Origin: Bacteroidales bacterium
GTDB taxonomy: Bacteria; Bacteroidota; Bacteroidia; Bacteroidales; F082
Assembly (NCBI GenBank): GCA_024400305.1
Contig: JAKSMX010000007.1
Span: 41,170-105,169, forward strand
DNA length: 64,000 nucleotides
Reading direction: 5' to 3'
Within the stretch, counting starts at the first letter, position 1, and each line of letters opens with the position of its first letter. Below the pieces are notes generated by a model that saw only the letters and a list, made by a program, of their open reading frames with translations, made no database searches and was not told where the DNA came from. Of the stretch, positions 17,214-25,145 are shown piece by piece. Position numbers and translations under genes: made by a program.

Positions 17214-17627
17214 TCAGTTTCTCACCACCCAATTATCAATCTTTATGCCCTTAATGTTTTGAAAATGTTTTATATTATCTGTTATCAACGTCAAATCATT
17301 GGCATACGCAGTACCAGCAATCAGCAAATCTATTAAATCATTTACTTCAGTACCTGCGAGTTGCAATCTGGCTTTCTCTTTTGCTGCAAATTCTATTGAT
17401 GGCTCAACAGGTAAGATTGTCACAGAATTTTCAAAAAGTTTAAGATTTTCGTACTTGTTTACTCCTGTATTTTGAAGAGTATATTCTACTCCGACCATCA
17501 ACTCCGCAATTGTCAATAAAGAAACCGCACAATTTTCAAGTCCGACTTACTTGATTTTTTCCTTAATGCCATATTTATTGCGAAACAAGAAACCACAAAT
17601 ATTTGTGTCGAGCAGATACTTTGCCAT
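17214..17627 (-). pseudogene. VapC-type PIN-domain toxin with an in-frame stop
   Basis: From ATG 17627 the frame reads MAKYLLDTNICGFLFRN and on to KEKIK, then TAA at 17547-17549 (codon 27), then continues in frame as VGLENCAVSLLTIAELMVG to the normal PIN end. The first part holds the catalytic Asp of LLDTN; the later part has the NDLIDLLIAGTAYANDL and LITDN motifs with the other acidic residues. A truncated start at a TTG or ATG inside the frame would lack the first Asp. VapC proteins are RNases that cut tRNA or rRNA. The antitoxin gene ends 2 bp upstream. One base change (for example CAA or GAA to TAA) explains the stop. Confidence 0.85.
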
Positions 17628-17629
17628 AA

Positions 17630-17887
17630 TCAGATTTCAACTATTTCACGTTTTTTATTTCTCCCCGACTCGCAAACTTCAACAAATTCATCGGCTGTCA
17701 GCCCATCATCAGGCCATGAGGATGAGATTTTATCAAGAACATCATCACAATCTTCCGCCGTGATTTTTGGCTCTTTTCTTAACGATATATAAATCAATTC
17801 AATAAGGTTAAGTTTAACCTCATTACTTGAATTTTTTATTAAATTCCAGTATTTTTTTGCGGCTGGAATTGGCACGACGTCATTCAT
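17630..17887 (-). CDS. Antitoxin-like partner of the broken vapC
   Basis: 85 aa, acidic near the C-terminus (EDCDDVLDKISSSWPDDGL, TADEFVEVCESGRNKKREI). It sits directly upstream of the PIN-domain gene with a 2-bp gap, which is the standard order for vapBC-type pairs. The N-terminal part (VVPIPAAKKYWNLIKNSSNE) does not show a clear MazE/AbrB or ribbon-helix-helix pattern to me. The reading frame is intact. The assignment rests mostly on context. Confidence 0.6.
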   Translation of the reverse strand: MNDVVPIPAAKKYWNLIKNSSNEVKLNLIELIYISLRKEPKITAEDCDDVLDKISSSWPDDGLTADEFVEVCESGRNKKREIVEI

Positions 17888-17993
17888 ATCAAAATTTTTA
17901 TTTGCAAAAGTACACTAAATTTTTGATTCACACATGTATTCTTTAAAAAAATCACACCCGCTCTGGCACTCTCTTAACTCTCCTCTCTAATCT

Positions 17994-20336
17994 TTACTCT
18001 TTCTTCAGGCTCTCCACCGGATTCGCGTTGGCGGCCTTAAGGCTCTGCCACGAAATTGACAACGCCGCCATCAGAAACACCGCGAGACCGGCGGCGATGA
18101 AAATCAACGGCGAGACGCTGATCCTGTAACTGTAGTCTTCAAGCCAGTAATCTATTAAGAACCAAGCGATTGGGACGGCTATCACAAAAGACGCGAGGAA
18201 CATTTTCAGGAAACCGCCTGTCAGACGTCTGAACGCCTCGGCGTTGGTAGAACCGAAAACCTTGTTGACGGCAATCTCCTTTGAACGCTGCTTCGCATAA
18301 TACGTTGACATCGCCACCATTCCCAAAATCGAAATTATCAACGCTACAATGCTGAAAACCAGTATGATATTACGAATGTCCCTCAAATCTTTGTAATAAG
18401 TCTCAGCCAGATAATCATCAAGATACATGCAATCCACATCAACATTCGCCAATTCCTTAATCTTGCCTTTCACCTCCTCCATCGCCTTTGCGTGACGACC
18501 CGTCGTCTTTAAAATCAGATGCCACGGCGAGCCGGATTCTTCCCCCAACATCCTGACCAAATAAACGTCATTTTCGTTATTCTGCAAACAATTATAATCC
18601 TTGATGACGCCACAGACATTAAAACGCCAATCGTATTCCGGATCCAAGACAAGTTCGGTGGCATCGTAGTCGAGGCCGAAACGACGCATCGCCTTTTCTG
18701 TAATCCACCACGTATCCGGCAAGGGCTCGCCATTTTTCGTAATCACCTCAAAACCAAGGATTTCAAAAGATGAAGTATCGCATGTCATCCAGTTCAGTGA
18801 ATAAAGTCCGTCTTCTCTTTCAAAAGTTGAATTATTAGCATAACCGAGCGGGAAACCTTGAGAAAACCCGACCCCGATAACATCAGGGAGCTTCTCCAAC
18901 TCATCCTTGAGCATCGGCAATGATTTCTCCTCAACAGCTTGATAGACATTTGTTATATTTACCTCCATGATGTCGTGGGTTTCATGATTTAACGGTTTGT
19001 TCATCAGATGGTTAAACTGCCACGACAAAGCTATCGTCAGCGAAAGCATCGTTATCGTCACCACATTTTGAATCATGATGAAAACCTTTCCGAAAACGAG
19101 CTTCGACTTCAGCCTGAAGCTGCCTTTCACCACGTCAACAGGCTTGAATCTTGAGATCATCAGGGCGGGAATCAAGCCTGCGAGGACGCCGACAAGCAGG
19201 ACTAACGCGGAACAGACCGCGACCTCATCAGCGGTGATGTCGTGAAACACGTTCACGTTCTTTCCGAGCAGCGGCAACGTCACCGGCTCGGCGAGTCCTG
19301 CAAACAACGTTCCGAACACGAATGCGATGATTGTCAGCAATATGGCTTCCGAAATCATTCGCATTATCACACCGTGTTTTGACGTTCCGAGAAGCCGCCT
19401 CGTTGCCATTTCCTTGGCACGGAAACCGGTCTGCGCAACAGTGAGGTTGATGTAATTTATCAAGGCGAAAAGCAGGATGAAAAACGCCACCGCCATCAAA
19501 ACATTGATAAAAATCTTGTTTCCGCGATTGCAATTATTAAGGGCATAGAAATCCAAATCACTGAAATACAATTCATTGTAATTATAAATATGCAATTCTT
19601 TCCGTGCGCCGGACGCATAAATCCAATAAAACTCATTGAAATATCCGAGCATATCGGCTTCCTTTTCCTTGAAATCCGCACCGGGATAAGTCTGGATGAA
19701 AAGCGTCACACCGGCAGCATTGTCAAAACTGTCATTTTTAACAGATTCATTTATAAACTCGCCATAACACTGCAAGTTATAAATGAAGTCAACATCCGGA
19801 AAAAAAGAGTTTTCGATCTTCTCGAACACGCCGCCTACCACGACGTTTGTTGACGCCGCGCCCCATTTCACAAGGATCGACTTCCCCACCGGCGACAGTC
19901 CGTGAAACGCCCGCCTTGCGAACTCCTCCGAAATTATCACCTTGTCCTTCGTATCCAATGCCGTCTCACGGTCGCCTTCCAAAAGCCTGAAAGAGAACAT
20001 CTTAAGGAAAGTCGTATCGACAGCGAGCGACTTTGGCGAATAGTCAACATCATAGATGTTAACGACTTGAATATCAGTGTTTTTAACAGCGCAGACAATT
20101 TTTATTTCCGGATAACGGCTCGTGAGATAAGGCGTCAGGCCGTAGGCACACGCCACGAAGTCCTCGGTTCCGATCGTGTAAATGTCTTCGGTGTTTTCCT
20201 GAAATGAATCGACGGTGAACTCCAGTTTCGCGAACTTCGCGATGAGCACGATGAACATCATGGCGACCGCCAACCCTAAAATATTAATTAAGGTGTAAAG
20301 TTTGTTTCGGTAGAGAAATCTGAAATATGACAGCAT
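17994..20336 (-). CDS. ABC exporter permease, MacB/FtsX type (permease 2)
   Basis: 780 aa with the same tandem FtsX plan as permease 1: an N-terminal helix (INILGLAVAMMFIVLIAKF), a periplasmic core, membrane helices around 275-400, a second entry near VFIMIQNVVTITMLSLTIAL, a second core and the final FtsX helices, ending in ANANPVESLKKE. It forms its own transcription unit with a sigma-54-type promoter at 20374-20391 and twin enhancer palindromes. The first 72 bases of the gene and the 4 before it are identical to those of permease 3. No ATPase or adaptor is in this unit, so it probably uses the ATPase at 16060. Its stop codon lies inside an AGAGTAAAGA low-complexity repeat. Confidence 0.85.
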   Translation of the reverse strand: MLSYFRFLYRNKLYTLINILGLAVAMMFIVLIAKFAKLEFTVDSFQENTEDIYTIGTEDFVACAYGLTPYLTSRYPEIKIVCAVKNTDIQVVNIYDVDYSPKSLAVDTTFLKMFSFRLLEGDRETALDTKDKVIISEEFARRAFHGLSPVGKSILVKWGAASTNVVVGGVFEKIENSFFPDVDFIYNLQCYGEFINESVKNDSFDNAAGVTLFIQTYPGADFKEKEADMLGYFNEFYWIYASGARKELHIYNYNELYFSDLDFYALNNCNRGNKIFINVLMAVAFFILLFALINYINLTVAQTGFRAKEMATRRLLGTSKHGVIMRMISEAILLTIIAFVFGTLFAGLAEPVTLPLLGKNVNVFHDITADEVAVCSALVLLVGVLAGLIPALMISRFKPVDVVKGSFRLKSKLVFGKVFIMIQNVVTITMLSLTIALSWQFNHLMNKPLNHETHDIMEVNITNVYQAVEEKSLPMLKDELEKLPDVIGVGFSQGFPLGYANNSTFEREDGLYSLNWMTCDTSSFEILGFEVITKNGEPLPDTWWITEKAMRRFGLDYDATELVLDPEYDWRFNVCGVIKDYNCLQNNENDVYLVRMLGEESGSPWHLILKTTGRHAKAMEEVKGKIKELANVDVDCMYLDDYLAETYYKDLRDIRNIILVFSIVALIISILGMVAMSTYYAKQRSKEIAVNKVFGSTNAEAFRRLTGGFLKMFLASFVIAVPIAWFLIDYWLEDYSYRISVSPLIFIAAGLAVFLMAALSISWQSLKAANANPVESLKKE

Positions 20337-20373
20337 AATTTTTTGATTTATTTAATTCAATCGTCAAAATCCC

Positions 20374-20391
20374 ATCATATTTCGTGCCAAA
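20374..20391 (-). promoter_or_regulatory. Sigma-54-type promoter for permease 2
   Basis: The minus strand has TTTGGCACGAAATATGAT, the same 18 bases as at 16777-16794, with correct -24/-12 spacing. The predicted start is near 20364, 28 bases before the ATG. Confidence 0.75.
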
Positions 20392-20441
20392 CTTTTAAAT
20401 TATTGACAATCAAATTTTTATAAAAACAGTAAAAAATCAAA

Positions 20442-20480
20442 TGTCCAATTTTTGGACAGTGGGTGTCTAATTTTTGGACA
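20442..20480 (-). promoter_or_regulatory. Twin 17-bp enhancer palindromes for permease 2
   Basis: TGTCCAATTTTTGGACA (20442-20458) and TGTCTAATTTTTGGACA (20464-20480) are 22 bp apart, with centres about 86 and 108 bp upstream of the predicted start. The second is identical to the second site at 16867-16883. Confidence 0.75.
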
Positions 20481-20532
20481 GTTGGCACGTAAAATATTTT
20501 GTCAAAATTTAAATTATTTTACACAAAATTAT

Positions 20533-20540
20533 TACTTTTG
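20533..20540 (+). promoter_or_regulatory. Bacteroidetes -7 element before the DUF3791-like gene
   Basis: TACTTTTG fits TAnnTTTG, 21 bases before ATG 20562. It points away from permease 2. No -33 element was recognised. Confidence 0.45.
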
Positions 20541-20561
20541 CAGCCAAATCATATAAAGAAT

Positions 20562-20793
20562 ATGACTGACAAAATACATTACATAGTTGCATTGATTGCT
20601 GAATTTGCCGAACATTACGGACTTACCGACGCACAAGCTGCACGTTGCATAAGCCGTTTCGGTGCTTTGCAACTTTGTGATGAACATTATGCACACACTC
20701 ACTTTCCACGAAAACATTGAAAACATTGCAACGTATTGCAGAAGAATGGGTGGCAAGACGCTTGAAGAATTTCTGAAAACTGATCAAAATTAA
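20562..20793 (+). pseudogene. DUF3791-like small protein gene, frameshifted
   Basis: From ATG 20562 the product (MTDKIHYIVALIAEFAEHYG, then ALQLCDEHY) has the plan of DUF3791, whose members usually continue as HYxxLHT followed by a helix. Here the frame goes off at about 20689. The matching continuation, MHTLTFHENIENIATYCRRM and on to LKTDQN, is in another frame and ends with TAA at 20791-20793. A small deletion or insertion near 20689 explains this. DUF3791 genes are often found beside DUF3990 genes in Bacteroidetes, a proposed toxin-antitoxin-like pair; no DUF3990 is here. Confidence 0.65.
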
Positions 20794-20814
20794 TGGTACA
20801 TCAAAACTTTTTAG

Positions 20815-20822
20815 TACTTTTG
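20815..20822 (+). promoter_or_regulatory. Bacteroidetes -7 element for the intact toxin-antitoxin pair
   Basis: TACTTTTG fits TAnnTTTG, 16 bases before ATG 20839. The same arrangement precedes the antitoxin at 3921. Confidence 0.5.
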
Positions 20823-20838
20823 CAAAAAATTCATACCA

Positions 20839-21036
20839 ATGGCAACATATACAATTAACATTAACGAAAGGACTTCAGCAGGAAAATACTTATTAAAAAT
20901 CTTGCAAGATGCACCTTTCGTAACATTCAAACACACAGAGAAAACCGAGCTTGAAAAAGCAATTGATGAGGTCGAAGGTGGCAAGGTCTATAAGGCTGAA
21001 AGTGTTGAAAAATTAATGGACATAATAAATGGCTAA
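20839..21036 (+). CDS. Antitoxin of an intact YafQ-type pair
   Basis: 65 aa, beginning MATYTININERTSAGKYLLK and ending in an acidic segment (ELEKAIDEVEGGKVYKAESVE). It has the order and size of antitoxins that pair with YafQ/RelE toxins and shares the K-A-I-x-E-[VI]-E-x-G-K pattern with the antitoxin at 3921. Its end overlaps the toxin start by 8 bp, so translation is coupled. Antitoxins of this type bind their own promoter; the -7 element is at 20815-20822. Confidence 0.75.
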   Translation: MATYTININERTSAGKYLLKILQDAPFVTFKHTEKTELEKAIDEVEGGKVYKAESVEKLMDIING

Positions 21037-21307
21037 ATATCAAATTTACTATACCAAAAAATTCATCAGACAAGCAAAATTGTGTAAAAAGCGAGGCTAT
21101 GACATGAATTTATTGCAAAATGTCATCTCTCTTCTGTCAGAAAATGGGTGTCTTGAAGCAAAATATAATCCACACAAATTATCTGGTGACAAAGTTGGCT
21201 ACATGGAATGTCACATTAAAGCAGACTGGTTATTAATATGGAAACATATTGATAATCAACTGATTTTAACAATGACAGCTACTGGTACTCATTCCGATTT
21301 ATTTTAA
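21029..21307 (+). CDS. YafQ-family mRNA interferase toxin
   Basis: 92 aa, complete. The family features are LCKKRGYDMNLLQNVISLL, the central HKLSGDKVGYMECHIKADW and the end TATGTHSDLF with the catalytic His. YafQ toxins cut mRNA in the ribosome. The partner is the overlapping upstream antitoxin. It is a close structural match to the broken toxin at 4124 (same RGxDMN, LSG, CHI, GTHSDLF landmarks) but differs enough in sequence to be a separate lineage. It is the only toxin-antitoxin pair in the window that reads intact. Confidence 0.85.
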   Translation: MAKYQIYYTKKFIRQAKLCKKRGYDMNLLQNVISLLSENGCLEAKYNPHKLSGDKVGYMECHIKADWLLIWKHIDNQLILTMTATGTHSDLF

Positions 21308-21354
21308 ATATTTCAAAATATTACAGTAACTTTTCGCTCTTTAATCTCTCATCT

Positions 21355-23724
21355 CTACTCTTTCTTCAAACTCTCAACCGGATTCGCGTTGGCGGCCTTC
21401 CACGTCTGGAAAAAGACCGAAAGCACCGCTATCAACAGCGAGAACAGCATCGCCGCGAGGAAAATCCACGGACTCAATGAGATACGGTACGAAAAACCTT
21501 TCAGCCACTCGTTCATCACGAAATACGAAAGCGGCACGGCAAGCACGAACGACACCAACAACGGCGTACAGAACTTGCTGAGTGTCAACACAGTAACCTC
21601 TTTCACGGTGCTTCCCATGATTCTTCTGATGCCGATTTCCTTTTTCCTCTGACGAAGGAAGAAAACCGAGATGCCGAGAAGCCCGAGAACCGAAATCACC
21701 ACCGCTATCGCCGTGAAAAGCGAGACGATTTTCAACGTATTGCGCTCATTCTCAAAGTTTACACTGATGGAACTCTGAAGGTCTTCATCTTTCTCGCCCG
21801 CTTCAACATCATAACCTTTAACAACCGACATCGCTTCATAAATCTTCCGTCCCGCATCGCGCGAGCCGTCTGACTTCACTATCAAAGAAGCATGAGGCAT
21901 ATCCTCCTGTTTTTTGATGCGAATCATAACCGGTTGAGGATCAGCGAGAATGCTTCCCATGTGAAAATCAGCTACAACGCCGGCGATGGCAATCTCATCA
22001 CCAAATATCTTCAACGACCTCGCTGATTTGTCAAGATTGAGATGCCGCATCGCCGCCTCATTAAGATACGCCGAACCCCATGAAAAACCGTAGTCTTCAA
22101 GAATCGTAAAACCAATTATCTCAAAACCAACACTATCCATGTCCGCAACCTGAAGTACGATATATTTCCCATTTTCATCCTGATAGAAATAAGCCGACGA
22201 ACACCCGTTGGCAAGATCCGGCCCGATTCCGACTTTCTCGACGCAGGAAAGACTTTCAAGAGCATCACGTGCGACATCCTTGTTGTCGGAATAAACGCTG
22301 AAAACATTTTTTGTGTTTATCCCGAGCGGCGCGTTCACAAGATGATTTATCTGCAAGACTATCACCAACGAGGCGGTCAGCATCGTGATTGTTATCACGT
22401 TCTGAATGATGATGAAGAGACGGCTCATCACCATTTTCGAGTTGTATCTGAACGAGCCTTTCACCACGTCGATCGGCTTGAACTTCATTATCTGAACGCT
22501 CGGAATGACGCCTGAAATTATCCCTGTGAAAAGGATGAAGACGACACTCAGACCGATTGTATTGACATTCAAATCATTAGCGAGACATATTTTCCCCTGG
22601 AAAAGATTCATGAAATCCTCTTGCAAATTATAGGCCAGGAAGAACCCGATGAGGAAAGCCACAAGCACCATCAACGTCGATTCGGCGATGAGCGCGATGA
22701 AGACGCTACTGGCGCGGCTACCGAGAAGCCTTTTCGTCGCCATCTCACGTGCGCGGAAACCCGTGTTGGCAGTCGTGAGGTTGATGTAATTCATGATTGC
22801 GAAAACCAGAATCGCGATGACGGCCGAAAGCAGAATCCTTATGCGGTTCTTCTCGCCTTTCAACATGCCTTCGCCGTAATTCTGCGGCGCAAACATAATC
22901 TCGTTCAAAGGCGTCAGCGTCACCTCTTTTGATTCCAAGTAATTGAATGCCGCGACATTTTTTGTTTCATATTCATAGACAGACTCAAGTTTCGGGTTCA
23001 GATTTTCGCCTTCTTTCACCATCAGGAAGGAGCTGACGCCGCCATAAGGTCCGGCAGAATAACAAGTCTTATCAAATTTGAAGCCATAAATCTGCGGTTG
23101 GCGTTCGATTCGGGTGATGATTTTCGTCTCGTTCGGGAAAATCGTCCTGTCGAAATCCTCGACCACCGCCGAAACGGTGTAAACCAAGGTCGTATCGTAT
23201 GGGTCGATATAATTTTCTCCATCTATCCTCATATAACGGTCGCCTGTGATATTCAACGGCTTGCCGATCGGGTCGGCGTCTTTGAAGAAAAATTCGGCCA
23301 GCGACTCGGTGATGACGCATTTGTCGGGAGAGCTGAGCGCGGTGTTACGGTCGCCTTTCACAATCCTGAAATCGAAGAAGTCGAAGAAAGTGGAGTCGGC
23401 GAGCATGACGTTCGCGAACTGATTGATTTCATAGTATTTCCAGCCGCTTTTTATTATCCCGGAGGTCGAAAGGACGCAGCAAGTCTTCTCGATTTCGGGG
23501 TACGTCGCTCCTATTTCGCGGGTCGCGTCGGGCCATGAATAGAAATACTTTTCGCTTCCGAGAAGGAAGATGCGGTCTTTGTTCTTGTGCCACGAATCGA
23601 CGCTGAACTGACGCCATGTGTAGTCGCCGATGAGAATCACGAACATCATCGAGACCGCCAACCCTAAAATATTAATTAAGGTGTAAAGTTTGTTTCGGTA
23701 GAGAAATCTGAAATATGACAGCAT
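21355..23724 (-). CDS. ABC exporter permease, MacB/FtsX type (permease 3)
   Basis: 789 aa, tandem FtsX plan as in permeases 1 and 2, ending in ANANPVESLKKE. It is the third gene of the TolC-adaptor-permease unit, 13 bp after the adaptor stop, and so has no separate promoter. Its N-terminus (MLSYFRFLYRNKLYTLINIL) is the same as that of permease 2, and the DNA is identical for 76 bp there. The stop codon is again within an AGAGTAGAGATGAGAG low-complexity sequence. With the TolC and adaptor proteins it should form a tripartite pump powered by a MacB-like ATPase encoded elsewhere, most likely at 16060. Confidence 0.85.
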   Translation of the reverse strand: MLSYFRFLYRNKLYTLINILGLAVSMMFVILIGDYTWRQFSVDSWHKNKDRIFLLGSEKYFYSWPDATREIGATYPEIEKTCCVLSTSGIIKSGWKYYEINQFANVMLADSTFFDFFDFRIVKGDRNTALSSPDKCVITESLAEFFFKDADPIGKPLNITGDRYMRIDGENYIDPYDTTLVYTVSAVVEDFDRTIFPNETKIITRIERQPQIYGFKFDKTCYSAGPYGGVSSFLMVKEGENLNPKLESVYEYETKNVAAFNYLESKEVTLTPLNEIMFAPQNYGEGMLKGEKNRIRILLSAVIAILVFAIMNYINLTTANTGFRAREMATKRLLGSRASSVFIALIAESTLMVLVAFLIGFFLAYNLQEDFMNLFQGKICLANDLNVNTIGLSVVFILFTGIISGVIPSVQIMKFKPIDVVKGSFRYNSKMVMSRLFIIIQNVITITMLTASLVIVLQINHLVNAPLGINTKNVFSVYSDNKDVARDALESLSCVEKVGIGPDLANGCSSAYFYQDENGKYIVLQVADMDSVGFEIIGFTILEDYGFSWGSAYLNEAAMRHLNLDKSARSLKIFGDEIAIAGVVADFHMGSILADPQPVMIRIKKQEDMPHASLIVKSDGSRDAGRKIYEAMSVVKGYDVEAGEKDEDLQSSISVNFENERNTLKIVSLFTAIAVVISVLGLLGISVFFLRQRKKEIGIRRIMGSTVKEVTVLTLSKFCTPLLVSFVLAVPLSYFVMNEWLKGFSYRISLSPWIFLAAMLFSLLIAVLSVFFQTWKAANANPVESLKKE

Positions 23725-23737
23725 AATTCAACATTTT

Positions 23738-24994
23738 TTAATTATTCAGAATCAAAACATCAGCATCGCCGAACTTGTCGTAGCCGCTTGTGACGACTTG
23801 TTCGCCGGGATTCAGGCCTTGCGTCACCTCGTAGTAGTTCGGGTTCTGGCGGCCGATTTTTATGTCGCGTTTGTAGGCCTTGTCGCCATCGACGACGAAG
23901 ATCCAGTTGCCGCCGGTTTTTTGGTAGAACGCGCCGCGCGGGATGAGAACCGAGCTGACCGCCTGTCCGAGCTGGAGGTTGAGATAATATGTCTGTCCGG
24001 CGCGTATGTTGTCGGGACGCTCGCCGGTGAGTTTGAAGTCGGCCTTGAAACGACCGTCACGCACCTCGGGATAGACCTTGCGCAACGAGGCGGTGAACTG
24101 CTCGCCATTGCGGTCGAAGGTGGCTTCGAGGCCAGCCGTCACGCGGTCGATGTAATGCTCATCTATCTGAGCCTCAATCTTATAGCTCGACAAATCGTTA
24201 ATCTGTCCGATTTTCATTCCGGAGGAGATGTTCTGTCCGAGCACGGCGTCGAGCAGTCCGAGTTCGCCGTCAATCGGGGCTTTGACCGTGAGGTTGTCCT
24301 TGCGCTGACGGATCATCAGCATGTTGCGGCGCATGTTTTCGAGACTCTCCTGCATCCTTTCCACCTCGACGGAACGATAAAGGCTGTCCTGTTTCTGGCG
24401 GTTGACGATGAGTTTCAGCTTGTCGCACGCCAGCTCGTAGTTTTCCTTTGCCTGAAGGAACGTCTCGCGTGAAATCAGCGAGTCGCGGTAAAGAGCCTCG
24501 TTCTGCTCGAAGGCGCGTCGCTGACGGCGGACATCGAGATTGTATTGCAGACGCTCCTGTTCGACGCTCAGTTTCTGTTGCTCCATGGAAATCAAAGTGT
24601 TACGAAGGATATTTTCTTTCTCGGCGAGTTCCGCCTCCGAATTCAAGATCTGCAGGTCAAGGTTCGGATTACTTAAAATTATTATTACATCGCCTTTTTT
24701 CACTGGGCTGCCTTCTTCTGTCACGATTTGTTCTACAACGCCGCCTTCGAGCGGGCTGATCTGCACAGTGCTAACGGGTTGCACCTGTCCGTTGACGCGG
24801 ATGTAATCGTTGAACTCGCCTTGTTTCACGGTACTTACCGTGATGGTTCGGGCATCGATGCGCAGCGACGAAGTGTTGTCACGCAACACGAGCCACAGCA
24901 CGAAAGCCACAAACGCCGCGAGAAACACGAATTTGATGTTCTTCTTCTGAAAAACGGCCGCAAAGCCTGTCTTCTTTTCAATTTTTCTATCCAT
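23738..24994 (-). CDS. Periplasmic adaptor (HlyD/MacA-type membrane fusion protein)
   Basis: 418 aa. One N-terminal membrane helix (FVFLAAFVAFVLWLVL) is followed by a barrel-sandwich (lipoyl) half with VNGQVQPVSTVQISPLEGG, a long coiled-coil hairpin at about 110-215 (QILNSEAELAEKENILRN ... SLENMRRNMLMIRQRKDN), the second lipoyl half (VKAPIDGELGLL) and beta-barrel and membrane-proximal domains. The family joins an inner-membrane ABC or RND pump to TolC. It is the middle gene of the TolC-adaptor-permease unit. The 150 bp before it hold the REP-like element at 25028-25143. Confidence 0.88.
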   Translation of the reverse strand: MDRKIEKKTGFAAVFQKKNIKFVFLAAFVAFVLWLVLRDNTSSLRIDARTITVSTVKQGEFNDYIRVNGQVQPVSTVQISPLEGGVVEQIVTEEGSPVKKGDVIIILSNPNLDLQILNSEAELAEKENILRNTLISMEQQKLSVEQERLQYNLDVRRQRRAFEQNEALYRDSLISRETFLQAKENYELACDKLKLIVNRQKQDSLYRSVEVERMQESLENMRRNMLMIRQRKDNLTVKAPIDGELGLLDAVLGQNISSGMKIGQINDLSSYKIEAQIDEHYIDRVTAGLEATFDRNGEQFTASLRKVYPEVRDGRFKADFKLTGERPDNIRAGQTYYLNLQLGQAVSSVLIPRGAFYQKTGGNWIFVVDGDKAYKRDIKIGRQNPNYYEVTQGLNPGEQVVTSGYDKFGDADVLILNN

Positions 24995-25027
24995 AGTTTA
25001 AATTTTTGTTTCTTTAAATTATTGAGT

Positions 25028-25143
25028 TTGCTCGACTTCGCTCGCAATGACAAAGTGTTTTGGGTATAACTTGGCGCGGCGAAGCCGCGCCGTCTCATTC
25101 CCCAAACTGCCGTCATTGCGAGCGACCGAAGGGAGTCGAGCAA
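25028..25143. repeat. REP-like inverted-repeat element between TolC and adaptor genes
   Basis: TTGCTCGACTTCGCTCGCAA (start 25028) pairs with a right arm at 25112-25143 that begins GTCATTGCGAGCG and ends AGTCGAGCAA. At the centre is the GC-rich palindrome GGCGCGGCGAAGCCGCGCC (25073-25091). Elements with CATTGCGAGCGA...GTCGAGCAA arms are widespread dispersed repeats in bacteria. Here it fills the gap inside an operon, so the transcript will contain a stable stem, which may lower or process expression of the downstream genes. Confidence 0.8.
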
Positions 25144-25145
25144 CC

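Noticed and set aside
20482-20500. TTGGCACG on the plus strand, a possible divergent sigma-54 promoter for the DUF3791-like gene
   Set aside because: The -12 position has no G at the right distance (TATTT there), and a -7 housekeeping element lies closer to the gene.
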